A DNA stretch of 64,000 bases from Prorocentrum cordatum (lineage: Eukaryota > Sar > Dinophyceae > Prorocentrales > Prorocentraceae). The stretch spans positions 99,501-163,500 of the forward strand of contig CAUYUJ010009757.1 of the NCBI GenBank assembly GCA_963575745.1, read 5' to 3'. The notes under the pieces are model-generated. The model saw only the letters and a program-made list of their open reading frames with translations, searched no databases and was not told the origin of the DNA. A program made the position numbers and the translations under genes. Shown piece after piece: positions 40,771-52,108 of the stretch (positions within the stretch are counted from its first letter, which is position 1; the number at the start of each line of letters is the position of its first letter).

Positions 40771-43700
40771 AAGAGCGCGCTCGCACGTGTTTTTTGTTTG
40801 ATCATCCGTGTTGCAAACCCTGTAATTTTGCATGTGTTTTGGACAACTTGTTTTTTTAACCCCTTCCGAAAACGAGGGTTGTTTTAAAGATTTCGGCACG
40901 CGCGCGACGACGCGCGCGCAGTTCGCCACATTGGTTGCAAGGGATTATCGCGACGGCACGCGCGCAAGGGCGTTCGAAAGACTTCGACGTGCGCGCGCGA
41001 AACGCACGTTTGGACGTATCTTGAAACCAAAAAGTCTCTTCAGATTTCGCAAGAGCGCGCGTATTTTGCCATTTAGAAAATCAGCGTTGCGAAACCATGT
41101 TTTAGCACGTTTCTTTTTGAAGCTCGATTTCAACATCCTTCCGGCGCCTTAGGTTTTGAAGGATTTCGGCATGCGCGCGCGGCGACGCGCGCGTGTGCAC
41201 ATCGCCAATTCTTCGTAAGAGCTGATGGGCAATTTGTGGTTTGTGATAAACGAGTGCGCGCGCATAGAATGTTTTGCAGAGGATGGCGGGGGGGGTCGAT
41301 ACCGCCCGCCCTGGGATTTTGTAGATTCATATTTCGGATGGACGATGGGGTCGAACCCTCTGTGTGTTTGAATCGGTTCCCAGGGGGGGTTTAACCCCGG
41401 GGGGGTGGGGTGGTAGAACCTACTCTCTTTTCAAACAAGAAAATTAACTTGTCGAACTTGACACCCCACTGCTCGCGCAACCATCCCACCCACCCAACCG
41501 CAACTTGATGTGCAAAACCCATTCAGGCGCGATTGCGATGGGTGCTGGGCGTTGGCTGGTGCATCTCTGCGGCCGCGTTAGCCCGCGCATGCTCGCGCGC
41601 GCAGCTGCCAGCTAGTTTGGCGCGACCGACGCGAACGCGGTGGCGCTAGCCGCTCGGCACATCCCAGCGGGCACTTCAGTGCGAGTCGGCGACTTGGGCG
41701 GGCGCGGTATCATGGCAACGTCGATGATTGTAGACACGATGATTTTGATAGTAGCGGTGCGTCGACAATTGTAGACGTGATGATGATAGTAGCGATGCCG
41801 GCGACGATGCCGACAGCGAGGACGAGGCAGCCAGTGACGGCGCCGATGCTGAGCACACCGACGATAATGACGACGTCTTCGCGTCGGCGATGGAGATTCT
41901 GGGAAGAATTCGACATTCGCGCGCGGCAGACGCACGAGAGTGGCTCGCGTGATATGATTTGACACGGATCCTGCCACCCCAGCACGCGCACAAGGGAGTT
42001 AGAACGATTTCGACGTGCGCGCGCGAAGCCAGTTCGGTGGCACTTTATGAACATGTGGTAAAACCTATGGTTTTCTTAAGAACTTGCAAGAGCGCGCACG
42101 CACGTTTTTGTTGAACATGCGTGTTGCGAAACCATGTGATGTCTGTTTTTTTGACACTCGATTTTGACACCCGACCGAAACCGAAGGTTTTTGAATGATT
42201 CCGGAATGTGCGCGCGACGGCGCGCGCGTGCGCAGTTCGTCCTTTCTGCAAGTGATGGTTGAAAACTCAAGATTCTTGATGAACAGATTTGCGCGCATGC
42301 TATTTATGCAAAAGATGGCGGGGGGGGGGGGGGGCGATGCCGGCCTGGCTGGGATAGCCTGAATTCACAGCTCGGATGGGATGGGCGATGGGGCAGAATC
42401 CCATGTCAATTGCAATTCGAAGCAATGAATCGATCGATAAGTCCGGGGGGGGGGGTGGTAGAACCGATTTGTTTTTAATTTTTTCCTTTACAAAAACCAA
42501 AAAACTGGAAATTGATTTTGACTGGTGAGTAGACGCATCCCACGCTCTTCTAACCATCCCACTCACCCACCCGCAATTTGGTTTGCAAAATTCATGCGGT
42601 AGAGATTGCGATGCATGCGCGGCGTTGGCTGATGCATCTCTGCGGCCGCGCCAACCCTCGCACGCGCGCGCAGCGGCCAACTGGTTTGGCGCCGCCAACG
42701 CGGCTTCGGCGGCGCTGGCCGCTGGGCGCACCCCAGCGGGCACATCGCTGCGAGTCGGCAACTTGGGCGGGCGTGGTATCGCGGCAACGCCGGCTTCGGT
42801 AGACGCGATAATGACAGTGGCGATGCTGGTGATGATGTTCGCACCGACGAGGGCGCGGCCTGCGTGGGCGCCGATGCCGATCGCGCCGACGACGGTCACG
42901 GCGTCCTCGCGCGCGAGGTCGCGCGAATGATGTCGGCATGCGGCGCCGGAAGCCCGTTTGGCAGAATTCAATGAACATGCTGGACAGCCTATGGTTTTCT
43001 TATGAATTCGCAAGAGCGCGTGAGCAAAATGTTTTATGCTGAAAAGCTGATGTTACGATGCCACATTTTTTCTCTGTGTTTTGGGCGTTCGGTTGGAATG
43101 TCGCTATGTGGCCGAAGCGTTTTGAAGGACTTCGGCATGCGCGCGCGGCGACGCGCGCGCGCACTTCGCCCCGTTTGTTGCGGAAGATTCTCGAGACTGC
43201 ACGCGCGCAAGGACGTCCGAGCGATTTCGACGCGCGCGCGAAGCACGTTTGGTAGCATGTTCTGGAGAGGTTGAAAAACCTAGCGTTGAATTCACAAGAA
43301 CGCGCGCGCTTTATTGAACATCCGCGTTGCGATACCCTGCCTTTTAATATAAAATTCTGGTCGCTAGATTTTGGTACCCGACCCAAACCGCAAGTTTTTA
43401 AAGAATTTCGGCATGCGCGCGTGACGACGCGCGCGCGTGCACTTCGCCCCCATTTTTTATAATAATAATAAAAAAAAAAAAAAAGCTTTTGATGACGCGA
43501 ATTTTGATGCGCGAATGTGCGCGCATACTATATTTGTTGCAAAGAGTGGCGGGCGGGGGATGGTCGAGCCCGGCTCGGCGGGGGCGGCGTGAACTCGCGC
43601 CTCGGGTGGGCGACGGGGCAGAATCGCATTTAAATTGCAACGCAGAAAGGTGCGCCGATGAAGGCGGGGGGCGGGGGGGGGAGTCTATGTGCCATCTCTC

Positions 43701-43968
43701 GTAAAAAAGAAAATCTACGCGGTGCAATTGAAGACCCTGCGCCGCGCTTGACCACCTCCACTGCTCGCGCAAACATCCCGCCCACCCACCCGCAACTTGG
43801 TTTGCAAGACCTATGCGGCGGCGGTTGCGACGAGTGCTTGGCGTTGGCTGGTGCATCTCTGCGGCCGCGCCAGCCCGCGCATGCGCGCGCGCGGCAGCCA
43901 GCTAGTTTGGCGCGTTCGACGCGGCCGCGGTAACGCTGACCGCTGGGTGCCTCCCAGCGCGCACTTGA

Positions 43969-44382
43969 GTGCGAGTCGGCAACTTGGGCGGGCGCGGTAA
44001 TATGGCAACGTCGACGAGGGTAGACACGGTGCAGATAGTAGCGACGCTGGTGGCGTTGCTGACCGCGCCGACCCAAGCGCGCAGCAGCCGGCTAGTTTGG
44101 CGCGACCGACGCGGTCGCGGTGGCGCTGACTGGCGGGCGCGTCCAAGCGGACACTTCAGTGCCAGTCGGCGACTTGGGCGGGCGCGGTATCATGGCAACG
44201 TCAACAACGGTGGGCACGATAATGGTCGTAGCGATGCCGGTGGCGATGTTGACGCCGACGACGGCGCGGCCAGTGCGGGCGCAGATACTGATCAAACCGA
44301 CGACGATGACGGCGCCCTCGCGTCGGTGATGAAGGTTTTGGACAGAGTTCGACATGCGCGCGCGGACGGCGCGCGAGACTGA
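43969..44382 (+). CDS. Recurring acidic reading frame, divergent array unit
   Basis: This 137-residue plus frame reads WRDRRGRGGADWRARPSGHFSASRRLG. RARYHGNVNNGGHD, DDGAASAGADTDQTDDDDG and ALASVMKVLDRVRHARADG then follow. It aligns residue by residue with the frame at 15463-16152, although the DNA is clearly diverged. The module is partly duplicated just upstream (43860-44080). Function unknown. Confidence 0.3.
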   Translation: MRVGNLGGRGNMATSTRVDTVQIVATLVALLTAPTQARSSRLVWRDRRGRGGADWRARPSGHFSASRRLGRARYHGNVNNGGHDNGRSDAGGDVDADDGAASAGADTDQTDDDDGALASVMKVLDRVRHARADGARD

Positions 44383-45199
44383 CCCGCATGATATTCTGTG
44401 ACGCGGATCGCGCCCCCCCAGCGCGCGCGCATGGGCGTGCGAATGACTTCGGCATGCGGTGCCAGAAGCTTGTTTGGCATGTTGAAGAACCGATGGTTTT
44501 CTGAAGAATTCGCAGGGAGCGAGTTTTTGAACACTGTGGTTACGAAACCATGGTATTCCATATGATGTTGGGCACTCGGTTTTGAAATCGCTGCGGCACC
44601 TGAGGTTTTTGACGGATTTCGGCATGCGTGCGCGCCGACGCGCTCGCGCGTGAACTTTGTCTTTTCTGTTGCACAGGATTCTCGCGACGGCACGCGCGCA
44701 AGGGCGTTCGAACGAGTTCGAGATGCGCGCGCGCGAAGCCCGTTTGGTAGCATCTATGAAGATAAAGCGCCGATTGTTTTCGCAAGAATTCGCAAGGCGC
44801 GCGCGCCAATTTGTTTTGCAAGCCCGTGTTGCGAAACCATGTGTTGTTCTATGCTTTTGGGACACTTGATTTTGCAATCCTTACGAAACCGTAAGTTTTG
44901 GAAGGATGTCGGCATGCGCGCGCGACGACTCGCGCCTGTGCACTTCGTCATCTTGCCTTGCAAACGGATTCATGCAAACTTTTGATTCTGGAAAAACGAG
45001 TGTGGCGGGGGGGATACCAGCTCGGCTGGGATAGTACGGGTTCGTATTTCGGATGGGCGATGGGGCAGAATCGTATGCACATTGCAGTGCCAAAACGGGG
45101 GCGGATAATCCCGGGGGGGTAGCCGCGGCAACCTATGTGATGCACTCTCTGCGCGGTGCAATCTATATAACGCAATCTCCGCGGTGCAATTTATGCGAT

Positions 45200-45258
45200 G
45201 GCGACGGCGGCGACTGGCGGCACCGCCCGCGAAAGCCGCCACTCGCCCCGAGCGGCGG

Positions 45259-45290
<32 letters not shown>

Positions 45291-45333
45291 GGCGGCACCG
45301 CCCGCTAAAGCCGCCACTCCCCCCGAGCGGCGG

Positions 45334-45364
<31 letters not shown>

Positions 45365-45380
45365 AGGCGGCGAGGCGACG
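45200..45380. repeat. ~95-bp GC-rich tandem repeat (two units)
   Basis: GGCGGCGACnGGCGGCACCG, then CCCGC...AAAGCCGCCACTC and GAGCGGCGGCGACGG, occur twice in tandem, with runs of (GGCGAC)n. No gene. Confidence 0.8.
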
Positions 45381-45399
45381 AAAAGACGGCATTGGTCCC

Positions 45400-45990
45400 A
45401 GATGGTTAAGACAAGTAGGACCCCCCCTCACTGCAAACACTGTTTTGGGGAAGAACGTAATCAAGTCTGCTCACAGCCCCGTCTGAAACAAAAACAAGTG
45501 TTTTGCACATGTCCAGCCGTGTTTCCAGCCCGCTAGTCGACGCTAATCGACGCTAGCTCGACGCTAATCGACGCTAGCCGTCGCTAAACCGACGCTATCT
45601 CATCGACTCCCATACGCTAGTCGACGCTAATCGACGCTAGATATGCAGTTCACAGGGTGCGGCATGTTCCGATTTGCTACCTAACATGGTCATTTGGCCG
45701 GACGGGGCCAGATTGAGCCCTGGATCGAAAACGATACTAAGCGGGATTCATCCGGATTGGCCAGGGTCCAGCCGGACTGAGCGGGATAAGGCCAGGTTCG
45801 GCCCATCCTCAGCCAGGGATATGCCAGCGCCGATTCAATGTTGAACCTCTTGCGAAGTGTATCCTAAGCTGGAGGTTCGAAATTGATAGCGGCCAGGGGG
45901 GGTCTGTACTGGTTGGGGCCTATCGGCCAAGAAGAAAAAGTGACGCCAAATCCGGTCAGAATCGGTGCCTGGACCATTCTATGGGTCCAT
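45400..45990. other. No gene seen; short repeat cluster
   Basis: About 590 bases without a coding signal. At 45529-45645 the phrase CGACGCTAATCGACGCTAG recurs several times (two longer copies beginning at about 45529 and 45610). The rest contains loose CCGG-rich repeats (GGCCAG, CCGGAC), and nothing recognisable. Confidence 0.6.
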
Positions 45991-45993
45991 CTG

Positions 45994-46165
45994 TCGGGGA
46001 TGGACAGACGTCCCTTTAGTAAAACGTGGTTTAGTGAAAACGACCTCGGGCCCAAACCTGGCGGGCGCAAGCCTGGAAAATAACGGCCGCGGCGCCCTCT
46101 CGAGAACCGAAAACGGACAATTGACTAATCGACGTGTCACTGTTGGGAGGTCTGTCCATCCCCGA
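45994..46165. repeat. Imperfect foldback element, 16-bp perfect core arms
   Basis: TCGGGGATGGACAGAC at 45994-46009 is the exact reverse complement of 46150-46165. Similarity extends about 29 bases further inward (roughly two thirds matching) and weakly outward. It could be a decayed MITE or another inverted-repeat element. No target-site duplication is obvious. Confidence 0.6.
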
Positions 46166-46169
46166 ATCT

Positions 46170-46915
46170 GGTGCATTTCTTCAATCCGGGTCCGTTTGTC
46201 ACGGCCGCGGGCCCCGAAAACGGCCCCCGAGAGGCTGAGGACGGAAGAAGTCCATGCCGACCCCATGACCTCGATCCTGCCCGCCGCCCTTCCTGCTGGC
46301 CTGGGGCGGATGCTGGGCCACCCCAGACCCCCAGACGTCTCCAAGTTCGATATCCTGGAGGAAGGCGTGGGGGCGGCGCCCGCCTCGGCGGAGCGTGCGG
46401 CCGCGGGCGGGGCCACTGTGACCTCGGACTCGGTGGGCCCGCCGCAGGCGCAGAAGCGCAGCTTGACCAGGACGGACTGGGGGGCGCGGGCCCGGAGGCG
46501 ATCGCCGTTGCCGTCGGCTTCGTCGTCTCCGCCGTCGTCGAGGATGCCGATGTCGAGGACGACGTCGTCGTCGAGTTCGTCGTCGGAGAGATATCATGAC
46601 GGAACTGTTTCGCTTTCTCCGGCCCCGCCCCTGGGGTTCCTCACTTGGCCCCGGGGCCGTCAACAAAAACGACTCAAGATGAGAAGCCGGATGTCGAGGA
46701 CGGGTCGAGACCTCTGGGGGTCGACGTGGCGAGCCAAATTATGACGTCGGCGGCCTGGGAGTCAAAATCCCCGAACTTTGCGCATCGCGCCGCCCACTTG
46801 AAGAAGGGCGACCGCTCTGACACGGGCCGGGATGCACGAACCGTGGTTATCTTCGCGCCCCCGCGAGCCATTGCGGCCTGTATTTGTGGATGCTTGAAGC
46901 CCCTGGGTGCCCCCG
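46170..46915. other. No gene seen, GC-rich
   Basis: Open frames exist on both strands (for example plus 45965-46744), but their composition is that of GC-rich non-coding DNA and no motif is recognisable. A GAC/GTC-rich patch lies at 46500-46590. Confidence 0.5.
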
Positions 46916-46920
46916 CCCTC

Positions 46921-47092
46921 GGCCCTCGCCAAGGGACCGGGGGGGGGGGAACCACTTCTATAGAGGCCTCCTAAGTGGGGTCCGAGCAGATCGGGTCGAA
47001 GGCCCTCGGCACTCGCCAAGGGACCGAGGGGGGGGGGGGAATCACTTCTATAGAGGCCTCCTAAATGGGGTCCGAGTAGACGGGGTCGAAGG
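46921..47092. repeat. ~85-bp tandem duplication
   Basis: ACTCGCCAAGGGACCG-Gn, then TCACTTCTATAGAGGCCTCC and TGGGGTCCGAG...GGGTCGAAGG, occur twice, differing in G-run length and a few bases. Confidence 0.85.
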
Positions 47093-47097
47093 ACCGC

Positions 47098-47215
47098 GCC
47101 GCATCGCCAATGCGTCGGCGATGCATCGGCGACGTCGGCGATGCATCGCCGACGTCGGCGTGCAGAAAGTGGGCCACATCGAGCCGCATCGGCGATGCAT
47201 CGGCGATGCGGCGCG
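47098..47215. repeat. Cluster of GCATCGGCGATGC-type repeats
   Basis: Short units such as GCATCGGCGATGCATCGGCG and CGACGTCGGCGATGCATCG recur in both orientations and can form overlapping hairpins. No gene. Confidence 0.7.
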
Positions 47216-47257
47216 AACCTCAGGCCCCATCTACTCCGACCCCGTGTGTGTGTGTGT

Positions 47258-48420
47258 GTCCCCCTCTCACTGCAGTCAGCCCGAGGACAGCCTGAGGAGT
47301 GCCAGGCGACAACGCCGATGCTGTCACTCACCCCCGCTAGACTGTGGTGCTACCCCCGAGCCCCCAGGGGCGCACCAGAGACACTTCGATCTGGCGAGAG
47401 GGAGGGTGCAGGCGCCGGCGGCGGCCACCGCGTGGGAGACGACGCCCGGACTCCCCCCCGCCGCGCCCAGGTGGGCCCCCGTCTCGCGGCTGCGTCCCTT
47501 GCCGAGAGCTCTCCTGGGGCGCCCGACTCGTTCCGCCCTCCGCCTCCTCCTCCTCCTCTTCCTCCTCCTCCTCCTCCTCTTCATCCTCCTCCTCCTCCTC
47601 CTCGTCCCGTATCCTCCTCCTCCTCCTCCTCTTCCTCCTCCTCCTCCTCCTCCTCCTCCTCCTCCTCCTCCTCTTGGCGAATTGGCCCCCGAATGCTCGC
47701 GTCGCCGACAGCTCTCCCGGGGTGCCGGTGCCGGCGTGCTGTGACGCTGGAGGGAAGCAGAAGCTTCACGAGGAGCCCGCTGGACTCCAGGCCGAGAGCA
47801 ACGCCCAGGGGTCCCAGGGGCCGCCCCCCTACGCCGCTACGCTACGCGCCCCCCCCCCCCCCCGGCGGAGGGGGCGAGAAGCAAGCGACGTCAGACAGCA
47901 CTTGCGATCCTCGCCCTCAGGCGGCAGCGGGCCCTGCGTGCGCCGGGGCGCTTCCGCTACGGAATGCGCCTCCGGCTGCAGGGAGGGCCCGTTCATTCTC
48001 CAATCGTGCGCCCATTCGGCGCCCCCCCCCTCCCCTTGCAGCCATCATGCATTCTCTCATCGTGCACCTATCCGGTGCCCCCCCCCGTCTCACTGCAGCC
48101 AGCCCGAGGACAGCTTTAGGAGTGCCAGGCGACGGCGCCGACGCTGCCACTTCCCCCCGCCAGGCTACGGTGGTACCCTCGAGCCCCGATGGGGCGTTCA
48201 CGAGTAGCGAGACGGAGGGCCCCGGTGCCTTGGCGGCAGCCACCACGCGGGAGACGACGCCCGGACTGCCCCTGGCCACGCCCAGGAGCAAGGGCAGGGC
48301 GGCCCCCTTTCTCGCCGCTGTGCCACTCGCCGGAAGCTCTCCCGGGGCGCCTGGCTCGTCCCGGCGGGCGACTGCCCCCCCCGAGTTGCCTTTCGACTGC
48401 GCGCGTCGCTGAGAGCTCTC
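47258..48420. repeat. Imperfect ~820-bp direct repeat with a (TCC)n tract
   Basis: CTCACTGCAGYCAGCCCGAG, then GAGTGCCAGGCGAC, recurs at about 47266 and 48090, followed by similar sequence for some 280 bases (GGGAGACGACGCCCGGACT in both). Between them lies (TCC)n at 47540-47672, which encodes only Ser/Pro/Leu tracts. The 423-residue plus ORF over this area is low-complexity and not credible as a gene. Confidence 0.75.
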
Positions 48421-48539
48421 CCGGGGTGCCCGACTCGCCCCGACAGGCGGTGGCCACCGCGTGCCGCCCCCCCCCCCAACAGAGGAGATGACAGACAAGG
48501 AAAATCGGCTGTGGGGGCCGCCAGCGTACCCCCAACTCC

Positions 48540-48685
48540 CCTGACCTTCCAGGAGGGCTAAAAAATAGCACGCGACTTAAAAACCTATCCAAGAGCTATT
48601 ATATGTCTTGGTTTTAGGCTGTTTCGTTTCGTGTTTTAGGTTTTTAGGCCTCCCGTGCTAAAAAATAGCTCTCTGGAAGGTCAGG
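48540..48685. mobile_element. MITE-like foldback element, ~146 bp
   Basis: The left end begins CCTGACCTTCCAG and the right end is its exact reverse complement (ending 48685). The inverted similarity continues inward through the GCTAAAAAATAGCAC region and a CTTAAAAACCTA block, giving imperfect arms of about 55 bases around a short AT-rich centre. The interior is strikingly AT-rich against GC-rich flanks. The shape fits a non-autonomous DNA element or another long hairpin-forming sequence. No clear target-site duplication. Confidence 0.65.
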
Positions 48686-48689
48686 GTCA

Positions 48690-49770
48690 GTCGCCATCAT
48701 CCCATCGGGGCCCTCTCCACGCCGCGGCGCCCCTTGCCGAGAGCTCTCCTGGGGCGCCCGACTCGTCCTGGCCCGCGACGGCCTCGCCGAGTTGCCCCCC
48801 CGGTTGGAAAGGAGCATATTCAGAAGGCCGAGGGCCCCGGTGACGGGTGGCAGAAGAGGTTTGCGGCGAAGACCACTAACAACCCCACGGCCAGAGCTCC
48901 CCTGGCGGAGGAGGCGGGGAGCAGGCGTTGGGTACGGGGGCCGCTGACGACCCCCCAGCCGCGGCCGCCTGCATCGATGCGAAGCAGCGCTGCCCCCACG
49001 GCGGATAAACACCCCCTGTGCCAGGACCGCCCCTACCAGAACCGCATCGCCCCAGACTCGGCAGTCTACTGGGCCCTCTCCCCCCGGGGTCTCGCTGGGC
49101 CCGACTCTTGTTCGGTGACGCCTCGGCTAGGACGCGTGGTGGCACTAGGGTTGCTGGCCCAGGGAGAAGGTCTTCTTCGCCACGGAAAGATTGCGGCTGG
49201 ACATTGGTACCCCAGTTCGCCGTCCCACGCGTGTGGATAGCGTGCCGCTGCCCAGACGGGACGGCGCCTGGCGCCGCACCGTGCGTCCCGCCGAGGCTGC
49301 GCTCGCCCGGCCGCAGGGCAGCGCCGGCGGGCATCGCGCTTGGCCCCCCCCTCCTTCCACGGTCACTTCGCCGAACCCCCCCGTCCATGTGGCGATGGAT
49401 GCTGGCAGCTCAAGCGCCGAGGATTACCGCGGCACCCCCCAGGGCGGGGAGAGTGCCACCCCTGTCTCGGGTGTCCTTTGCCGCGACCCCCCTCAATGCC
49501 AACGGGGCCCTGGCCGCCACAATGAAGGACATGCAGCGAGCCGGCGGCGGACCCAGTGCGGCCTGGGCCTTCGTTGCTCTCAGCGAGGTGAGGGCAACAG
49601 GGGCTCCAGCCGACGCGGCGCCGTTTTCCTTCGCAGCTTTCTCCGCTCCCTGGCCTCGTCGCCTCCCTGATTCTGCGGTTGCACCGGCGGGCCGCAGCAA
49701 GCCTTCCATGCGCCGTGGCGCTTTTGCGACGGTTGCGCCCCTAGCCGCAGGGAGTGCTCCGTAACCGTCT
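48690..49770. other. No convincing gene, GC-rich
   Basis: Overlapping open frames occur on both strands (for example plus 49018-49764 and minus 49410-49949) with Pro/Arg/Ala-rich products and no motif. This is typical of frames in high-GC non-coding DNA. Confidence 0.5.
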
Positions 49771-49894
49771 TTGCACATATTCAGTGGCTCCCCTTTTGCT
49801 TGGTTTTCAGGCCTCGCATCCATCCACCGGTTACTGTTGTGCTGGTCGCTGCCGCTCTTCTGCGGCGCCTTGCCAAGCCATCGCAGCTTGCGCC

Positions 49895-50740
49895 TAATAG
49901 GCCCTCTGGTCTCGGCGCACGTCCCGTTCCATTGGCCTCCCTGGACCACGTCGCTGCCCCTATTGGCGTGGTCCTCTCAACTGCTCCGCCCGCCTTCCCT
50001 TGCGCCCCCAGCTCCGTGCCGCACCCCGGTGTGGTTCCGCTTCTGGGTCGCCATTCTCCGTCACCCTGCGCCTCGTTGTTCCTCCTGGTCTCGGCGCTCC
50101 CCACCGTTGCCGATGTTCGGGGTGCTCTCTCCTCGGCAACGGGCCGGGGCTCTGCTTTGCTCTTCCTGCTCCCCCTACCGCCGCCCTTCCGCGGGTTGCC
50201 CGCTCCCGCTTCGGCTCTGTGCCGCTCACTGCTGCGCGGCGCCGTCGATTGCCATCCACCCCTCCCTGCCCGCGCCTCGCAGGCCCGCAGGTCTCGGCGC
50301 TTCGGTTCATCCGTGGACCGTGCCTTGGTTCACTGGGTTGGGGCTCTGCTACATCGCGCTCTTCATCCGCAGCTGCAGCGCAGTGCTGCCCCCCACTTCG
50401 GCCTCAGCCCTGTTCAGCTCAATGCTGCTCAGTGCCGGCGCTGGTTCCCACTTGCGGCGATCCGCCCCGCCGCAGTCGGCAGCCCATGCGGGCCTCTCCG
50501 CCCTCCACCTCCCCGCACGCGCTTGTAGGCCGGCAGGTCTTGGCGCACTGGCTCATTTCTGGACTGTGCTCGGTTCTTGGGTCGGGCCCTGTTTCGTTGT
50601 CTTTTGCACCACCACGTGCAGCTCCATGCTGCCTCCCCCCAACTTCAGCCCAATGCAGCCCAGTGCAGCTCAGTTCCGACGCTGGTCCCCCCATTCGGCG
50701 CTCCCCCCGCCGCAGCCTGCAGCTCTGAGTGGCTCGGGTT
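49895..50740. repeat. ~245-bp imperfect tandem repeats
   Basis: The clearest pair starts near 50278 (GCAGGCCCGCAGGTCTCGGCG) and 50525 (GTAGGCCGGCAGGTCTTGGCG). Each continues through CTGCAGC and an AATGCnGCnCAGTGC phrase to CCGCCGCAG. Weaker copies lie upstream. The long plus ORF across it (49771-50799) reads through the repeats and is Pro/Ser/Leu-rich, so I do not call it a gene. Confidence 0.7.
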
Positions 50741-51150
50741 CCTCTCTCCTGTCGCGGCGGGGCTCCTCCTCCTCCTCCTTCCGTGCATCGCGACCTTAAT
50801 TTGCATACAGCGTTCCCCCTGCTGCCAATCCGCCAGATCAGTCACCCTCTGCCCAGCCGCCGACGCAACATCATGTGTGTCGGGCCTTTGCGTGTTTTCG
50901 TTATCTTGCTTCGTGCAGAGCACCAAGTCAGTGCGAGCAAGTTGTTTGCGGACAGCCGCGTCCCATAGCACCTTCCCCTTCCCCCGGCGCTCGCCTCCCC
51001 CGCCCGCCCCCCAGGCGTTCCCTCCCAACCCAACCTGGCGCACGCCCGAGCGCGGTGCCGGATTCGCGCGGAAGCGCAACTGGATAAACTCCAAGACGTA
51101 ATGGTCTCTCCATCCCTCTTCCCTGTGCACAACTACTCCCAAGTCACCTC

Positions 51151-51347
51151 CGGACGTGAAGGTCAGGCGGGCCAAGCGTTCTACCTGAGACCTCCTCGCC
51201 ATTTCTGATATTGAAGCCTGACCTTTGGCACAGCTTTACGGATATGGGGGGGGACGTGAGGCGGCCCAAGCGTTGTACCTGAGACCTCCTCGCCATTTCG
51301 GATCTTGAAGCCTGACCTCTGGCACAGCTTTACGGATATGGGGGGGG
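51151..51347. repeat. ~100-bp tandem duplication
   Basis: GGACGTGA...GGCCCAAGCGTT, then ACCTGAGACCTCCTCGCCAT and TTGAAGCCTGACCT...CAGCTTTACGGATATGGGGG, occur twice. The surrounding 50800-51760 contains no convincing gene. Confidence 0.9.
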
Positions 51348-51769
51348 TCCACATGTGCCTCTCGCCCCAGCGCCGCGCGCATTCGTCCTAAACGTTCGTA
51401 GCAGTTACATCGGTGGGTCACAGGTGGTTTTCAACAGGTGATTCTCGCCGAAACGCCGCTCACATATGCCTTGAACGATTGCGCCAGTTTCATGGACGGA
51501 GGGGGGAATCCCACCAGCCCTCTGGGCGTCGGTGGTTTAACGAGTTTCCTCTTCCACCCCTCCCTCTTCCCGTTCGGGGAAGGGTTTACCCCTCCCCCTA
51601 CCCCCTCCCCACTGACCTGGACAGGAGGGGCGGGGAGCGGTCAGAGCGTCCAAAACGGCCTCGGCGAGGAAGCCAAAAACATTGATTGTACTATGGTTCT
51701 GGCCCCATTTGGGCCTTCTCAGGGGGCAACGCTAATTAAGGTTCCCCTCTTCTTTGATCGATTTCCTCC

Positions 51770-51975
51770 ACGATGGCCGCAAGAGGCCCCCAGGATGCCC
51801 CAAGAGGCCGCAGGATGGCCCCAAGATGGCCCCAAGAGGCCCCCCAAGAGGCCCCCAGGAGGCCCCCAAGAGACCCCCAAAAGGCCCCAAGAGGCTCCAA
51901 GAGGCCCCAAGAGGCCCCCAGGAGGCCCCAAAGAGGATCCCGAACGGCCCACAGAGGCCCCCCCGAGGCACCCAA
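51770..51975. repeat. CCCCAAGAGG minisatellite
   Basis: Variants of the 10-12-base unit CCCCAAGAGGCC are repeated about 15-20 times. Every frame on both strands is open but repetitive. Confidence 0.9.
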
Positions 51976-52043
51976 GACGCCGAAAAGCCCCTCAGGACGA
52001 CCCTCTACTCGCCTGGGCGTCGTTTCTGGACGGGCTGGTGGGG

Positions 52044-52045
<2 letters not shown>

Positions 52046-52100
<55 letters not shown>

Positions 52101-52108
52101 AAAAAAAA
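52046..52108. repeat. (TA)n followed by A-rich run
   Basis: A pure TA tract then an A run, immediately before the left end of the EEP-encoding unit. The position parallels the A run before the second unit. Confidence 0.9.

Larger units (their letters stand above)
40135..45180. repeat. Array extension, more divergent ~1.1-1.4-kb units
   Basis: Further units have signature starts near 41496, 42569 and 43788, and a partial internal duplication of the acidic-frame module near 44050-44400. They keep the same module order as 11490-17065 but differ at many positions, so they are older or less homogenised copies. The array fades out by about 45180 in a G-rich block (CCGGGGGGGTAGC). Confidence 0.8.

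Noticed and set aside
47141-48412. 423-residue plus ORF
   Set aside because: It crosses a (TCC)n tract and an imperfect direct repeat; the product is Pro/Ser/Ala low complexity with no motif.
49771-50799. 342-residue plus ORF with hydrophobic stretches that could mimic a membrane protein
   Set aside because: It follows ~245-bp tandem repeats; hydrophobicity comes from CTG/CTC-rich words, and other frames over the same DNA are open too.
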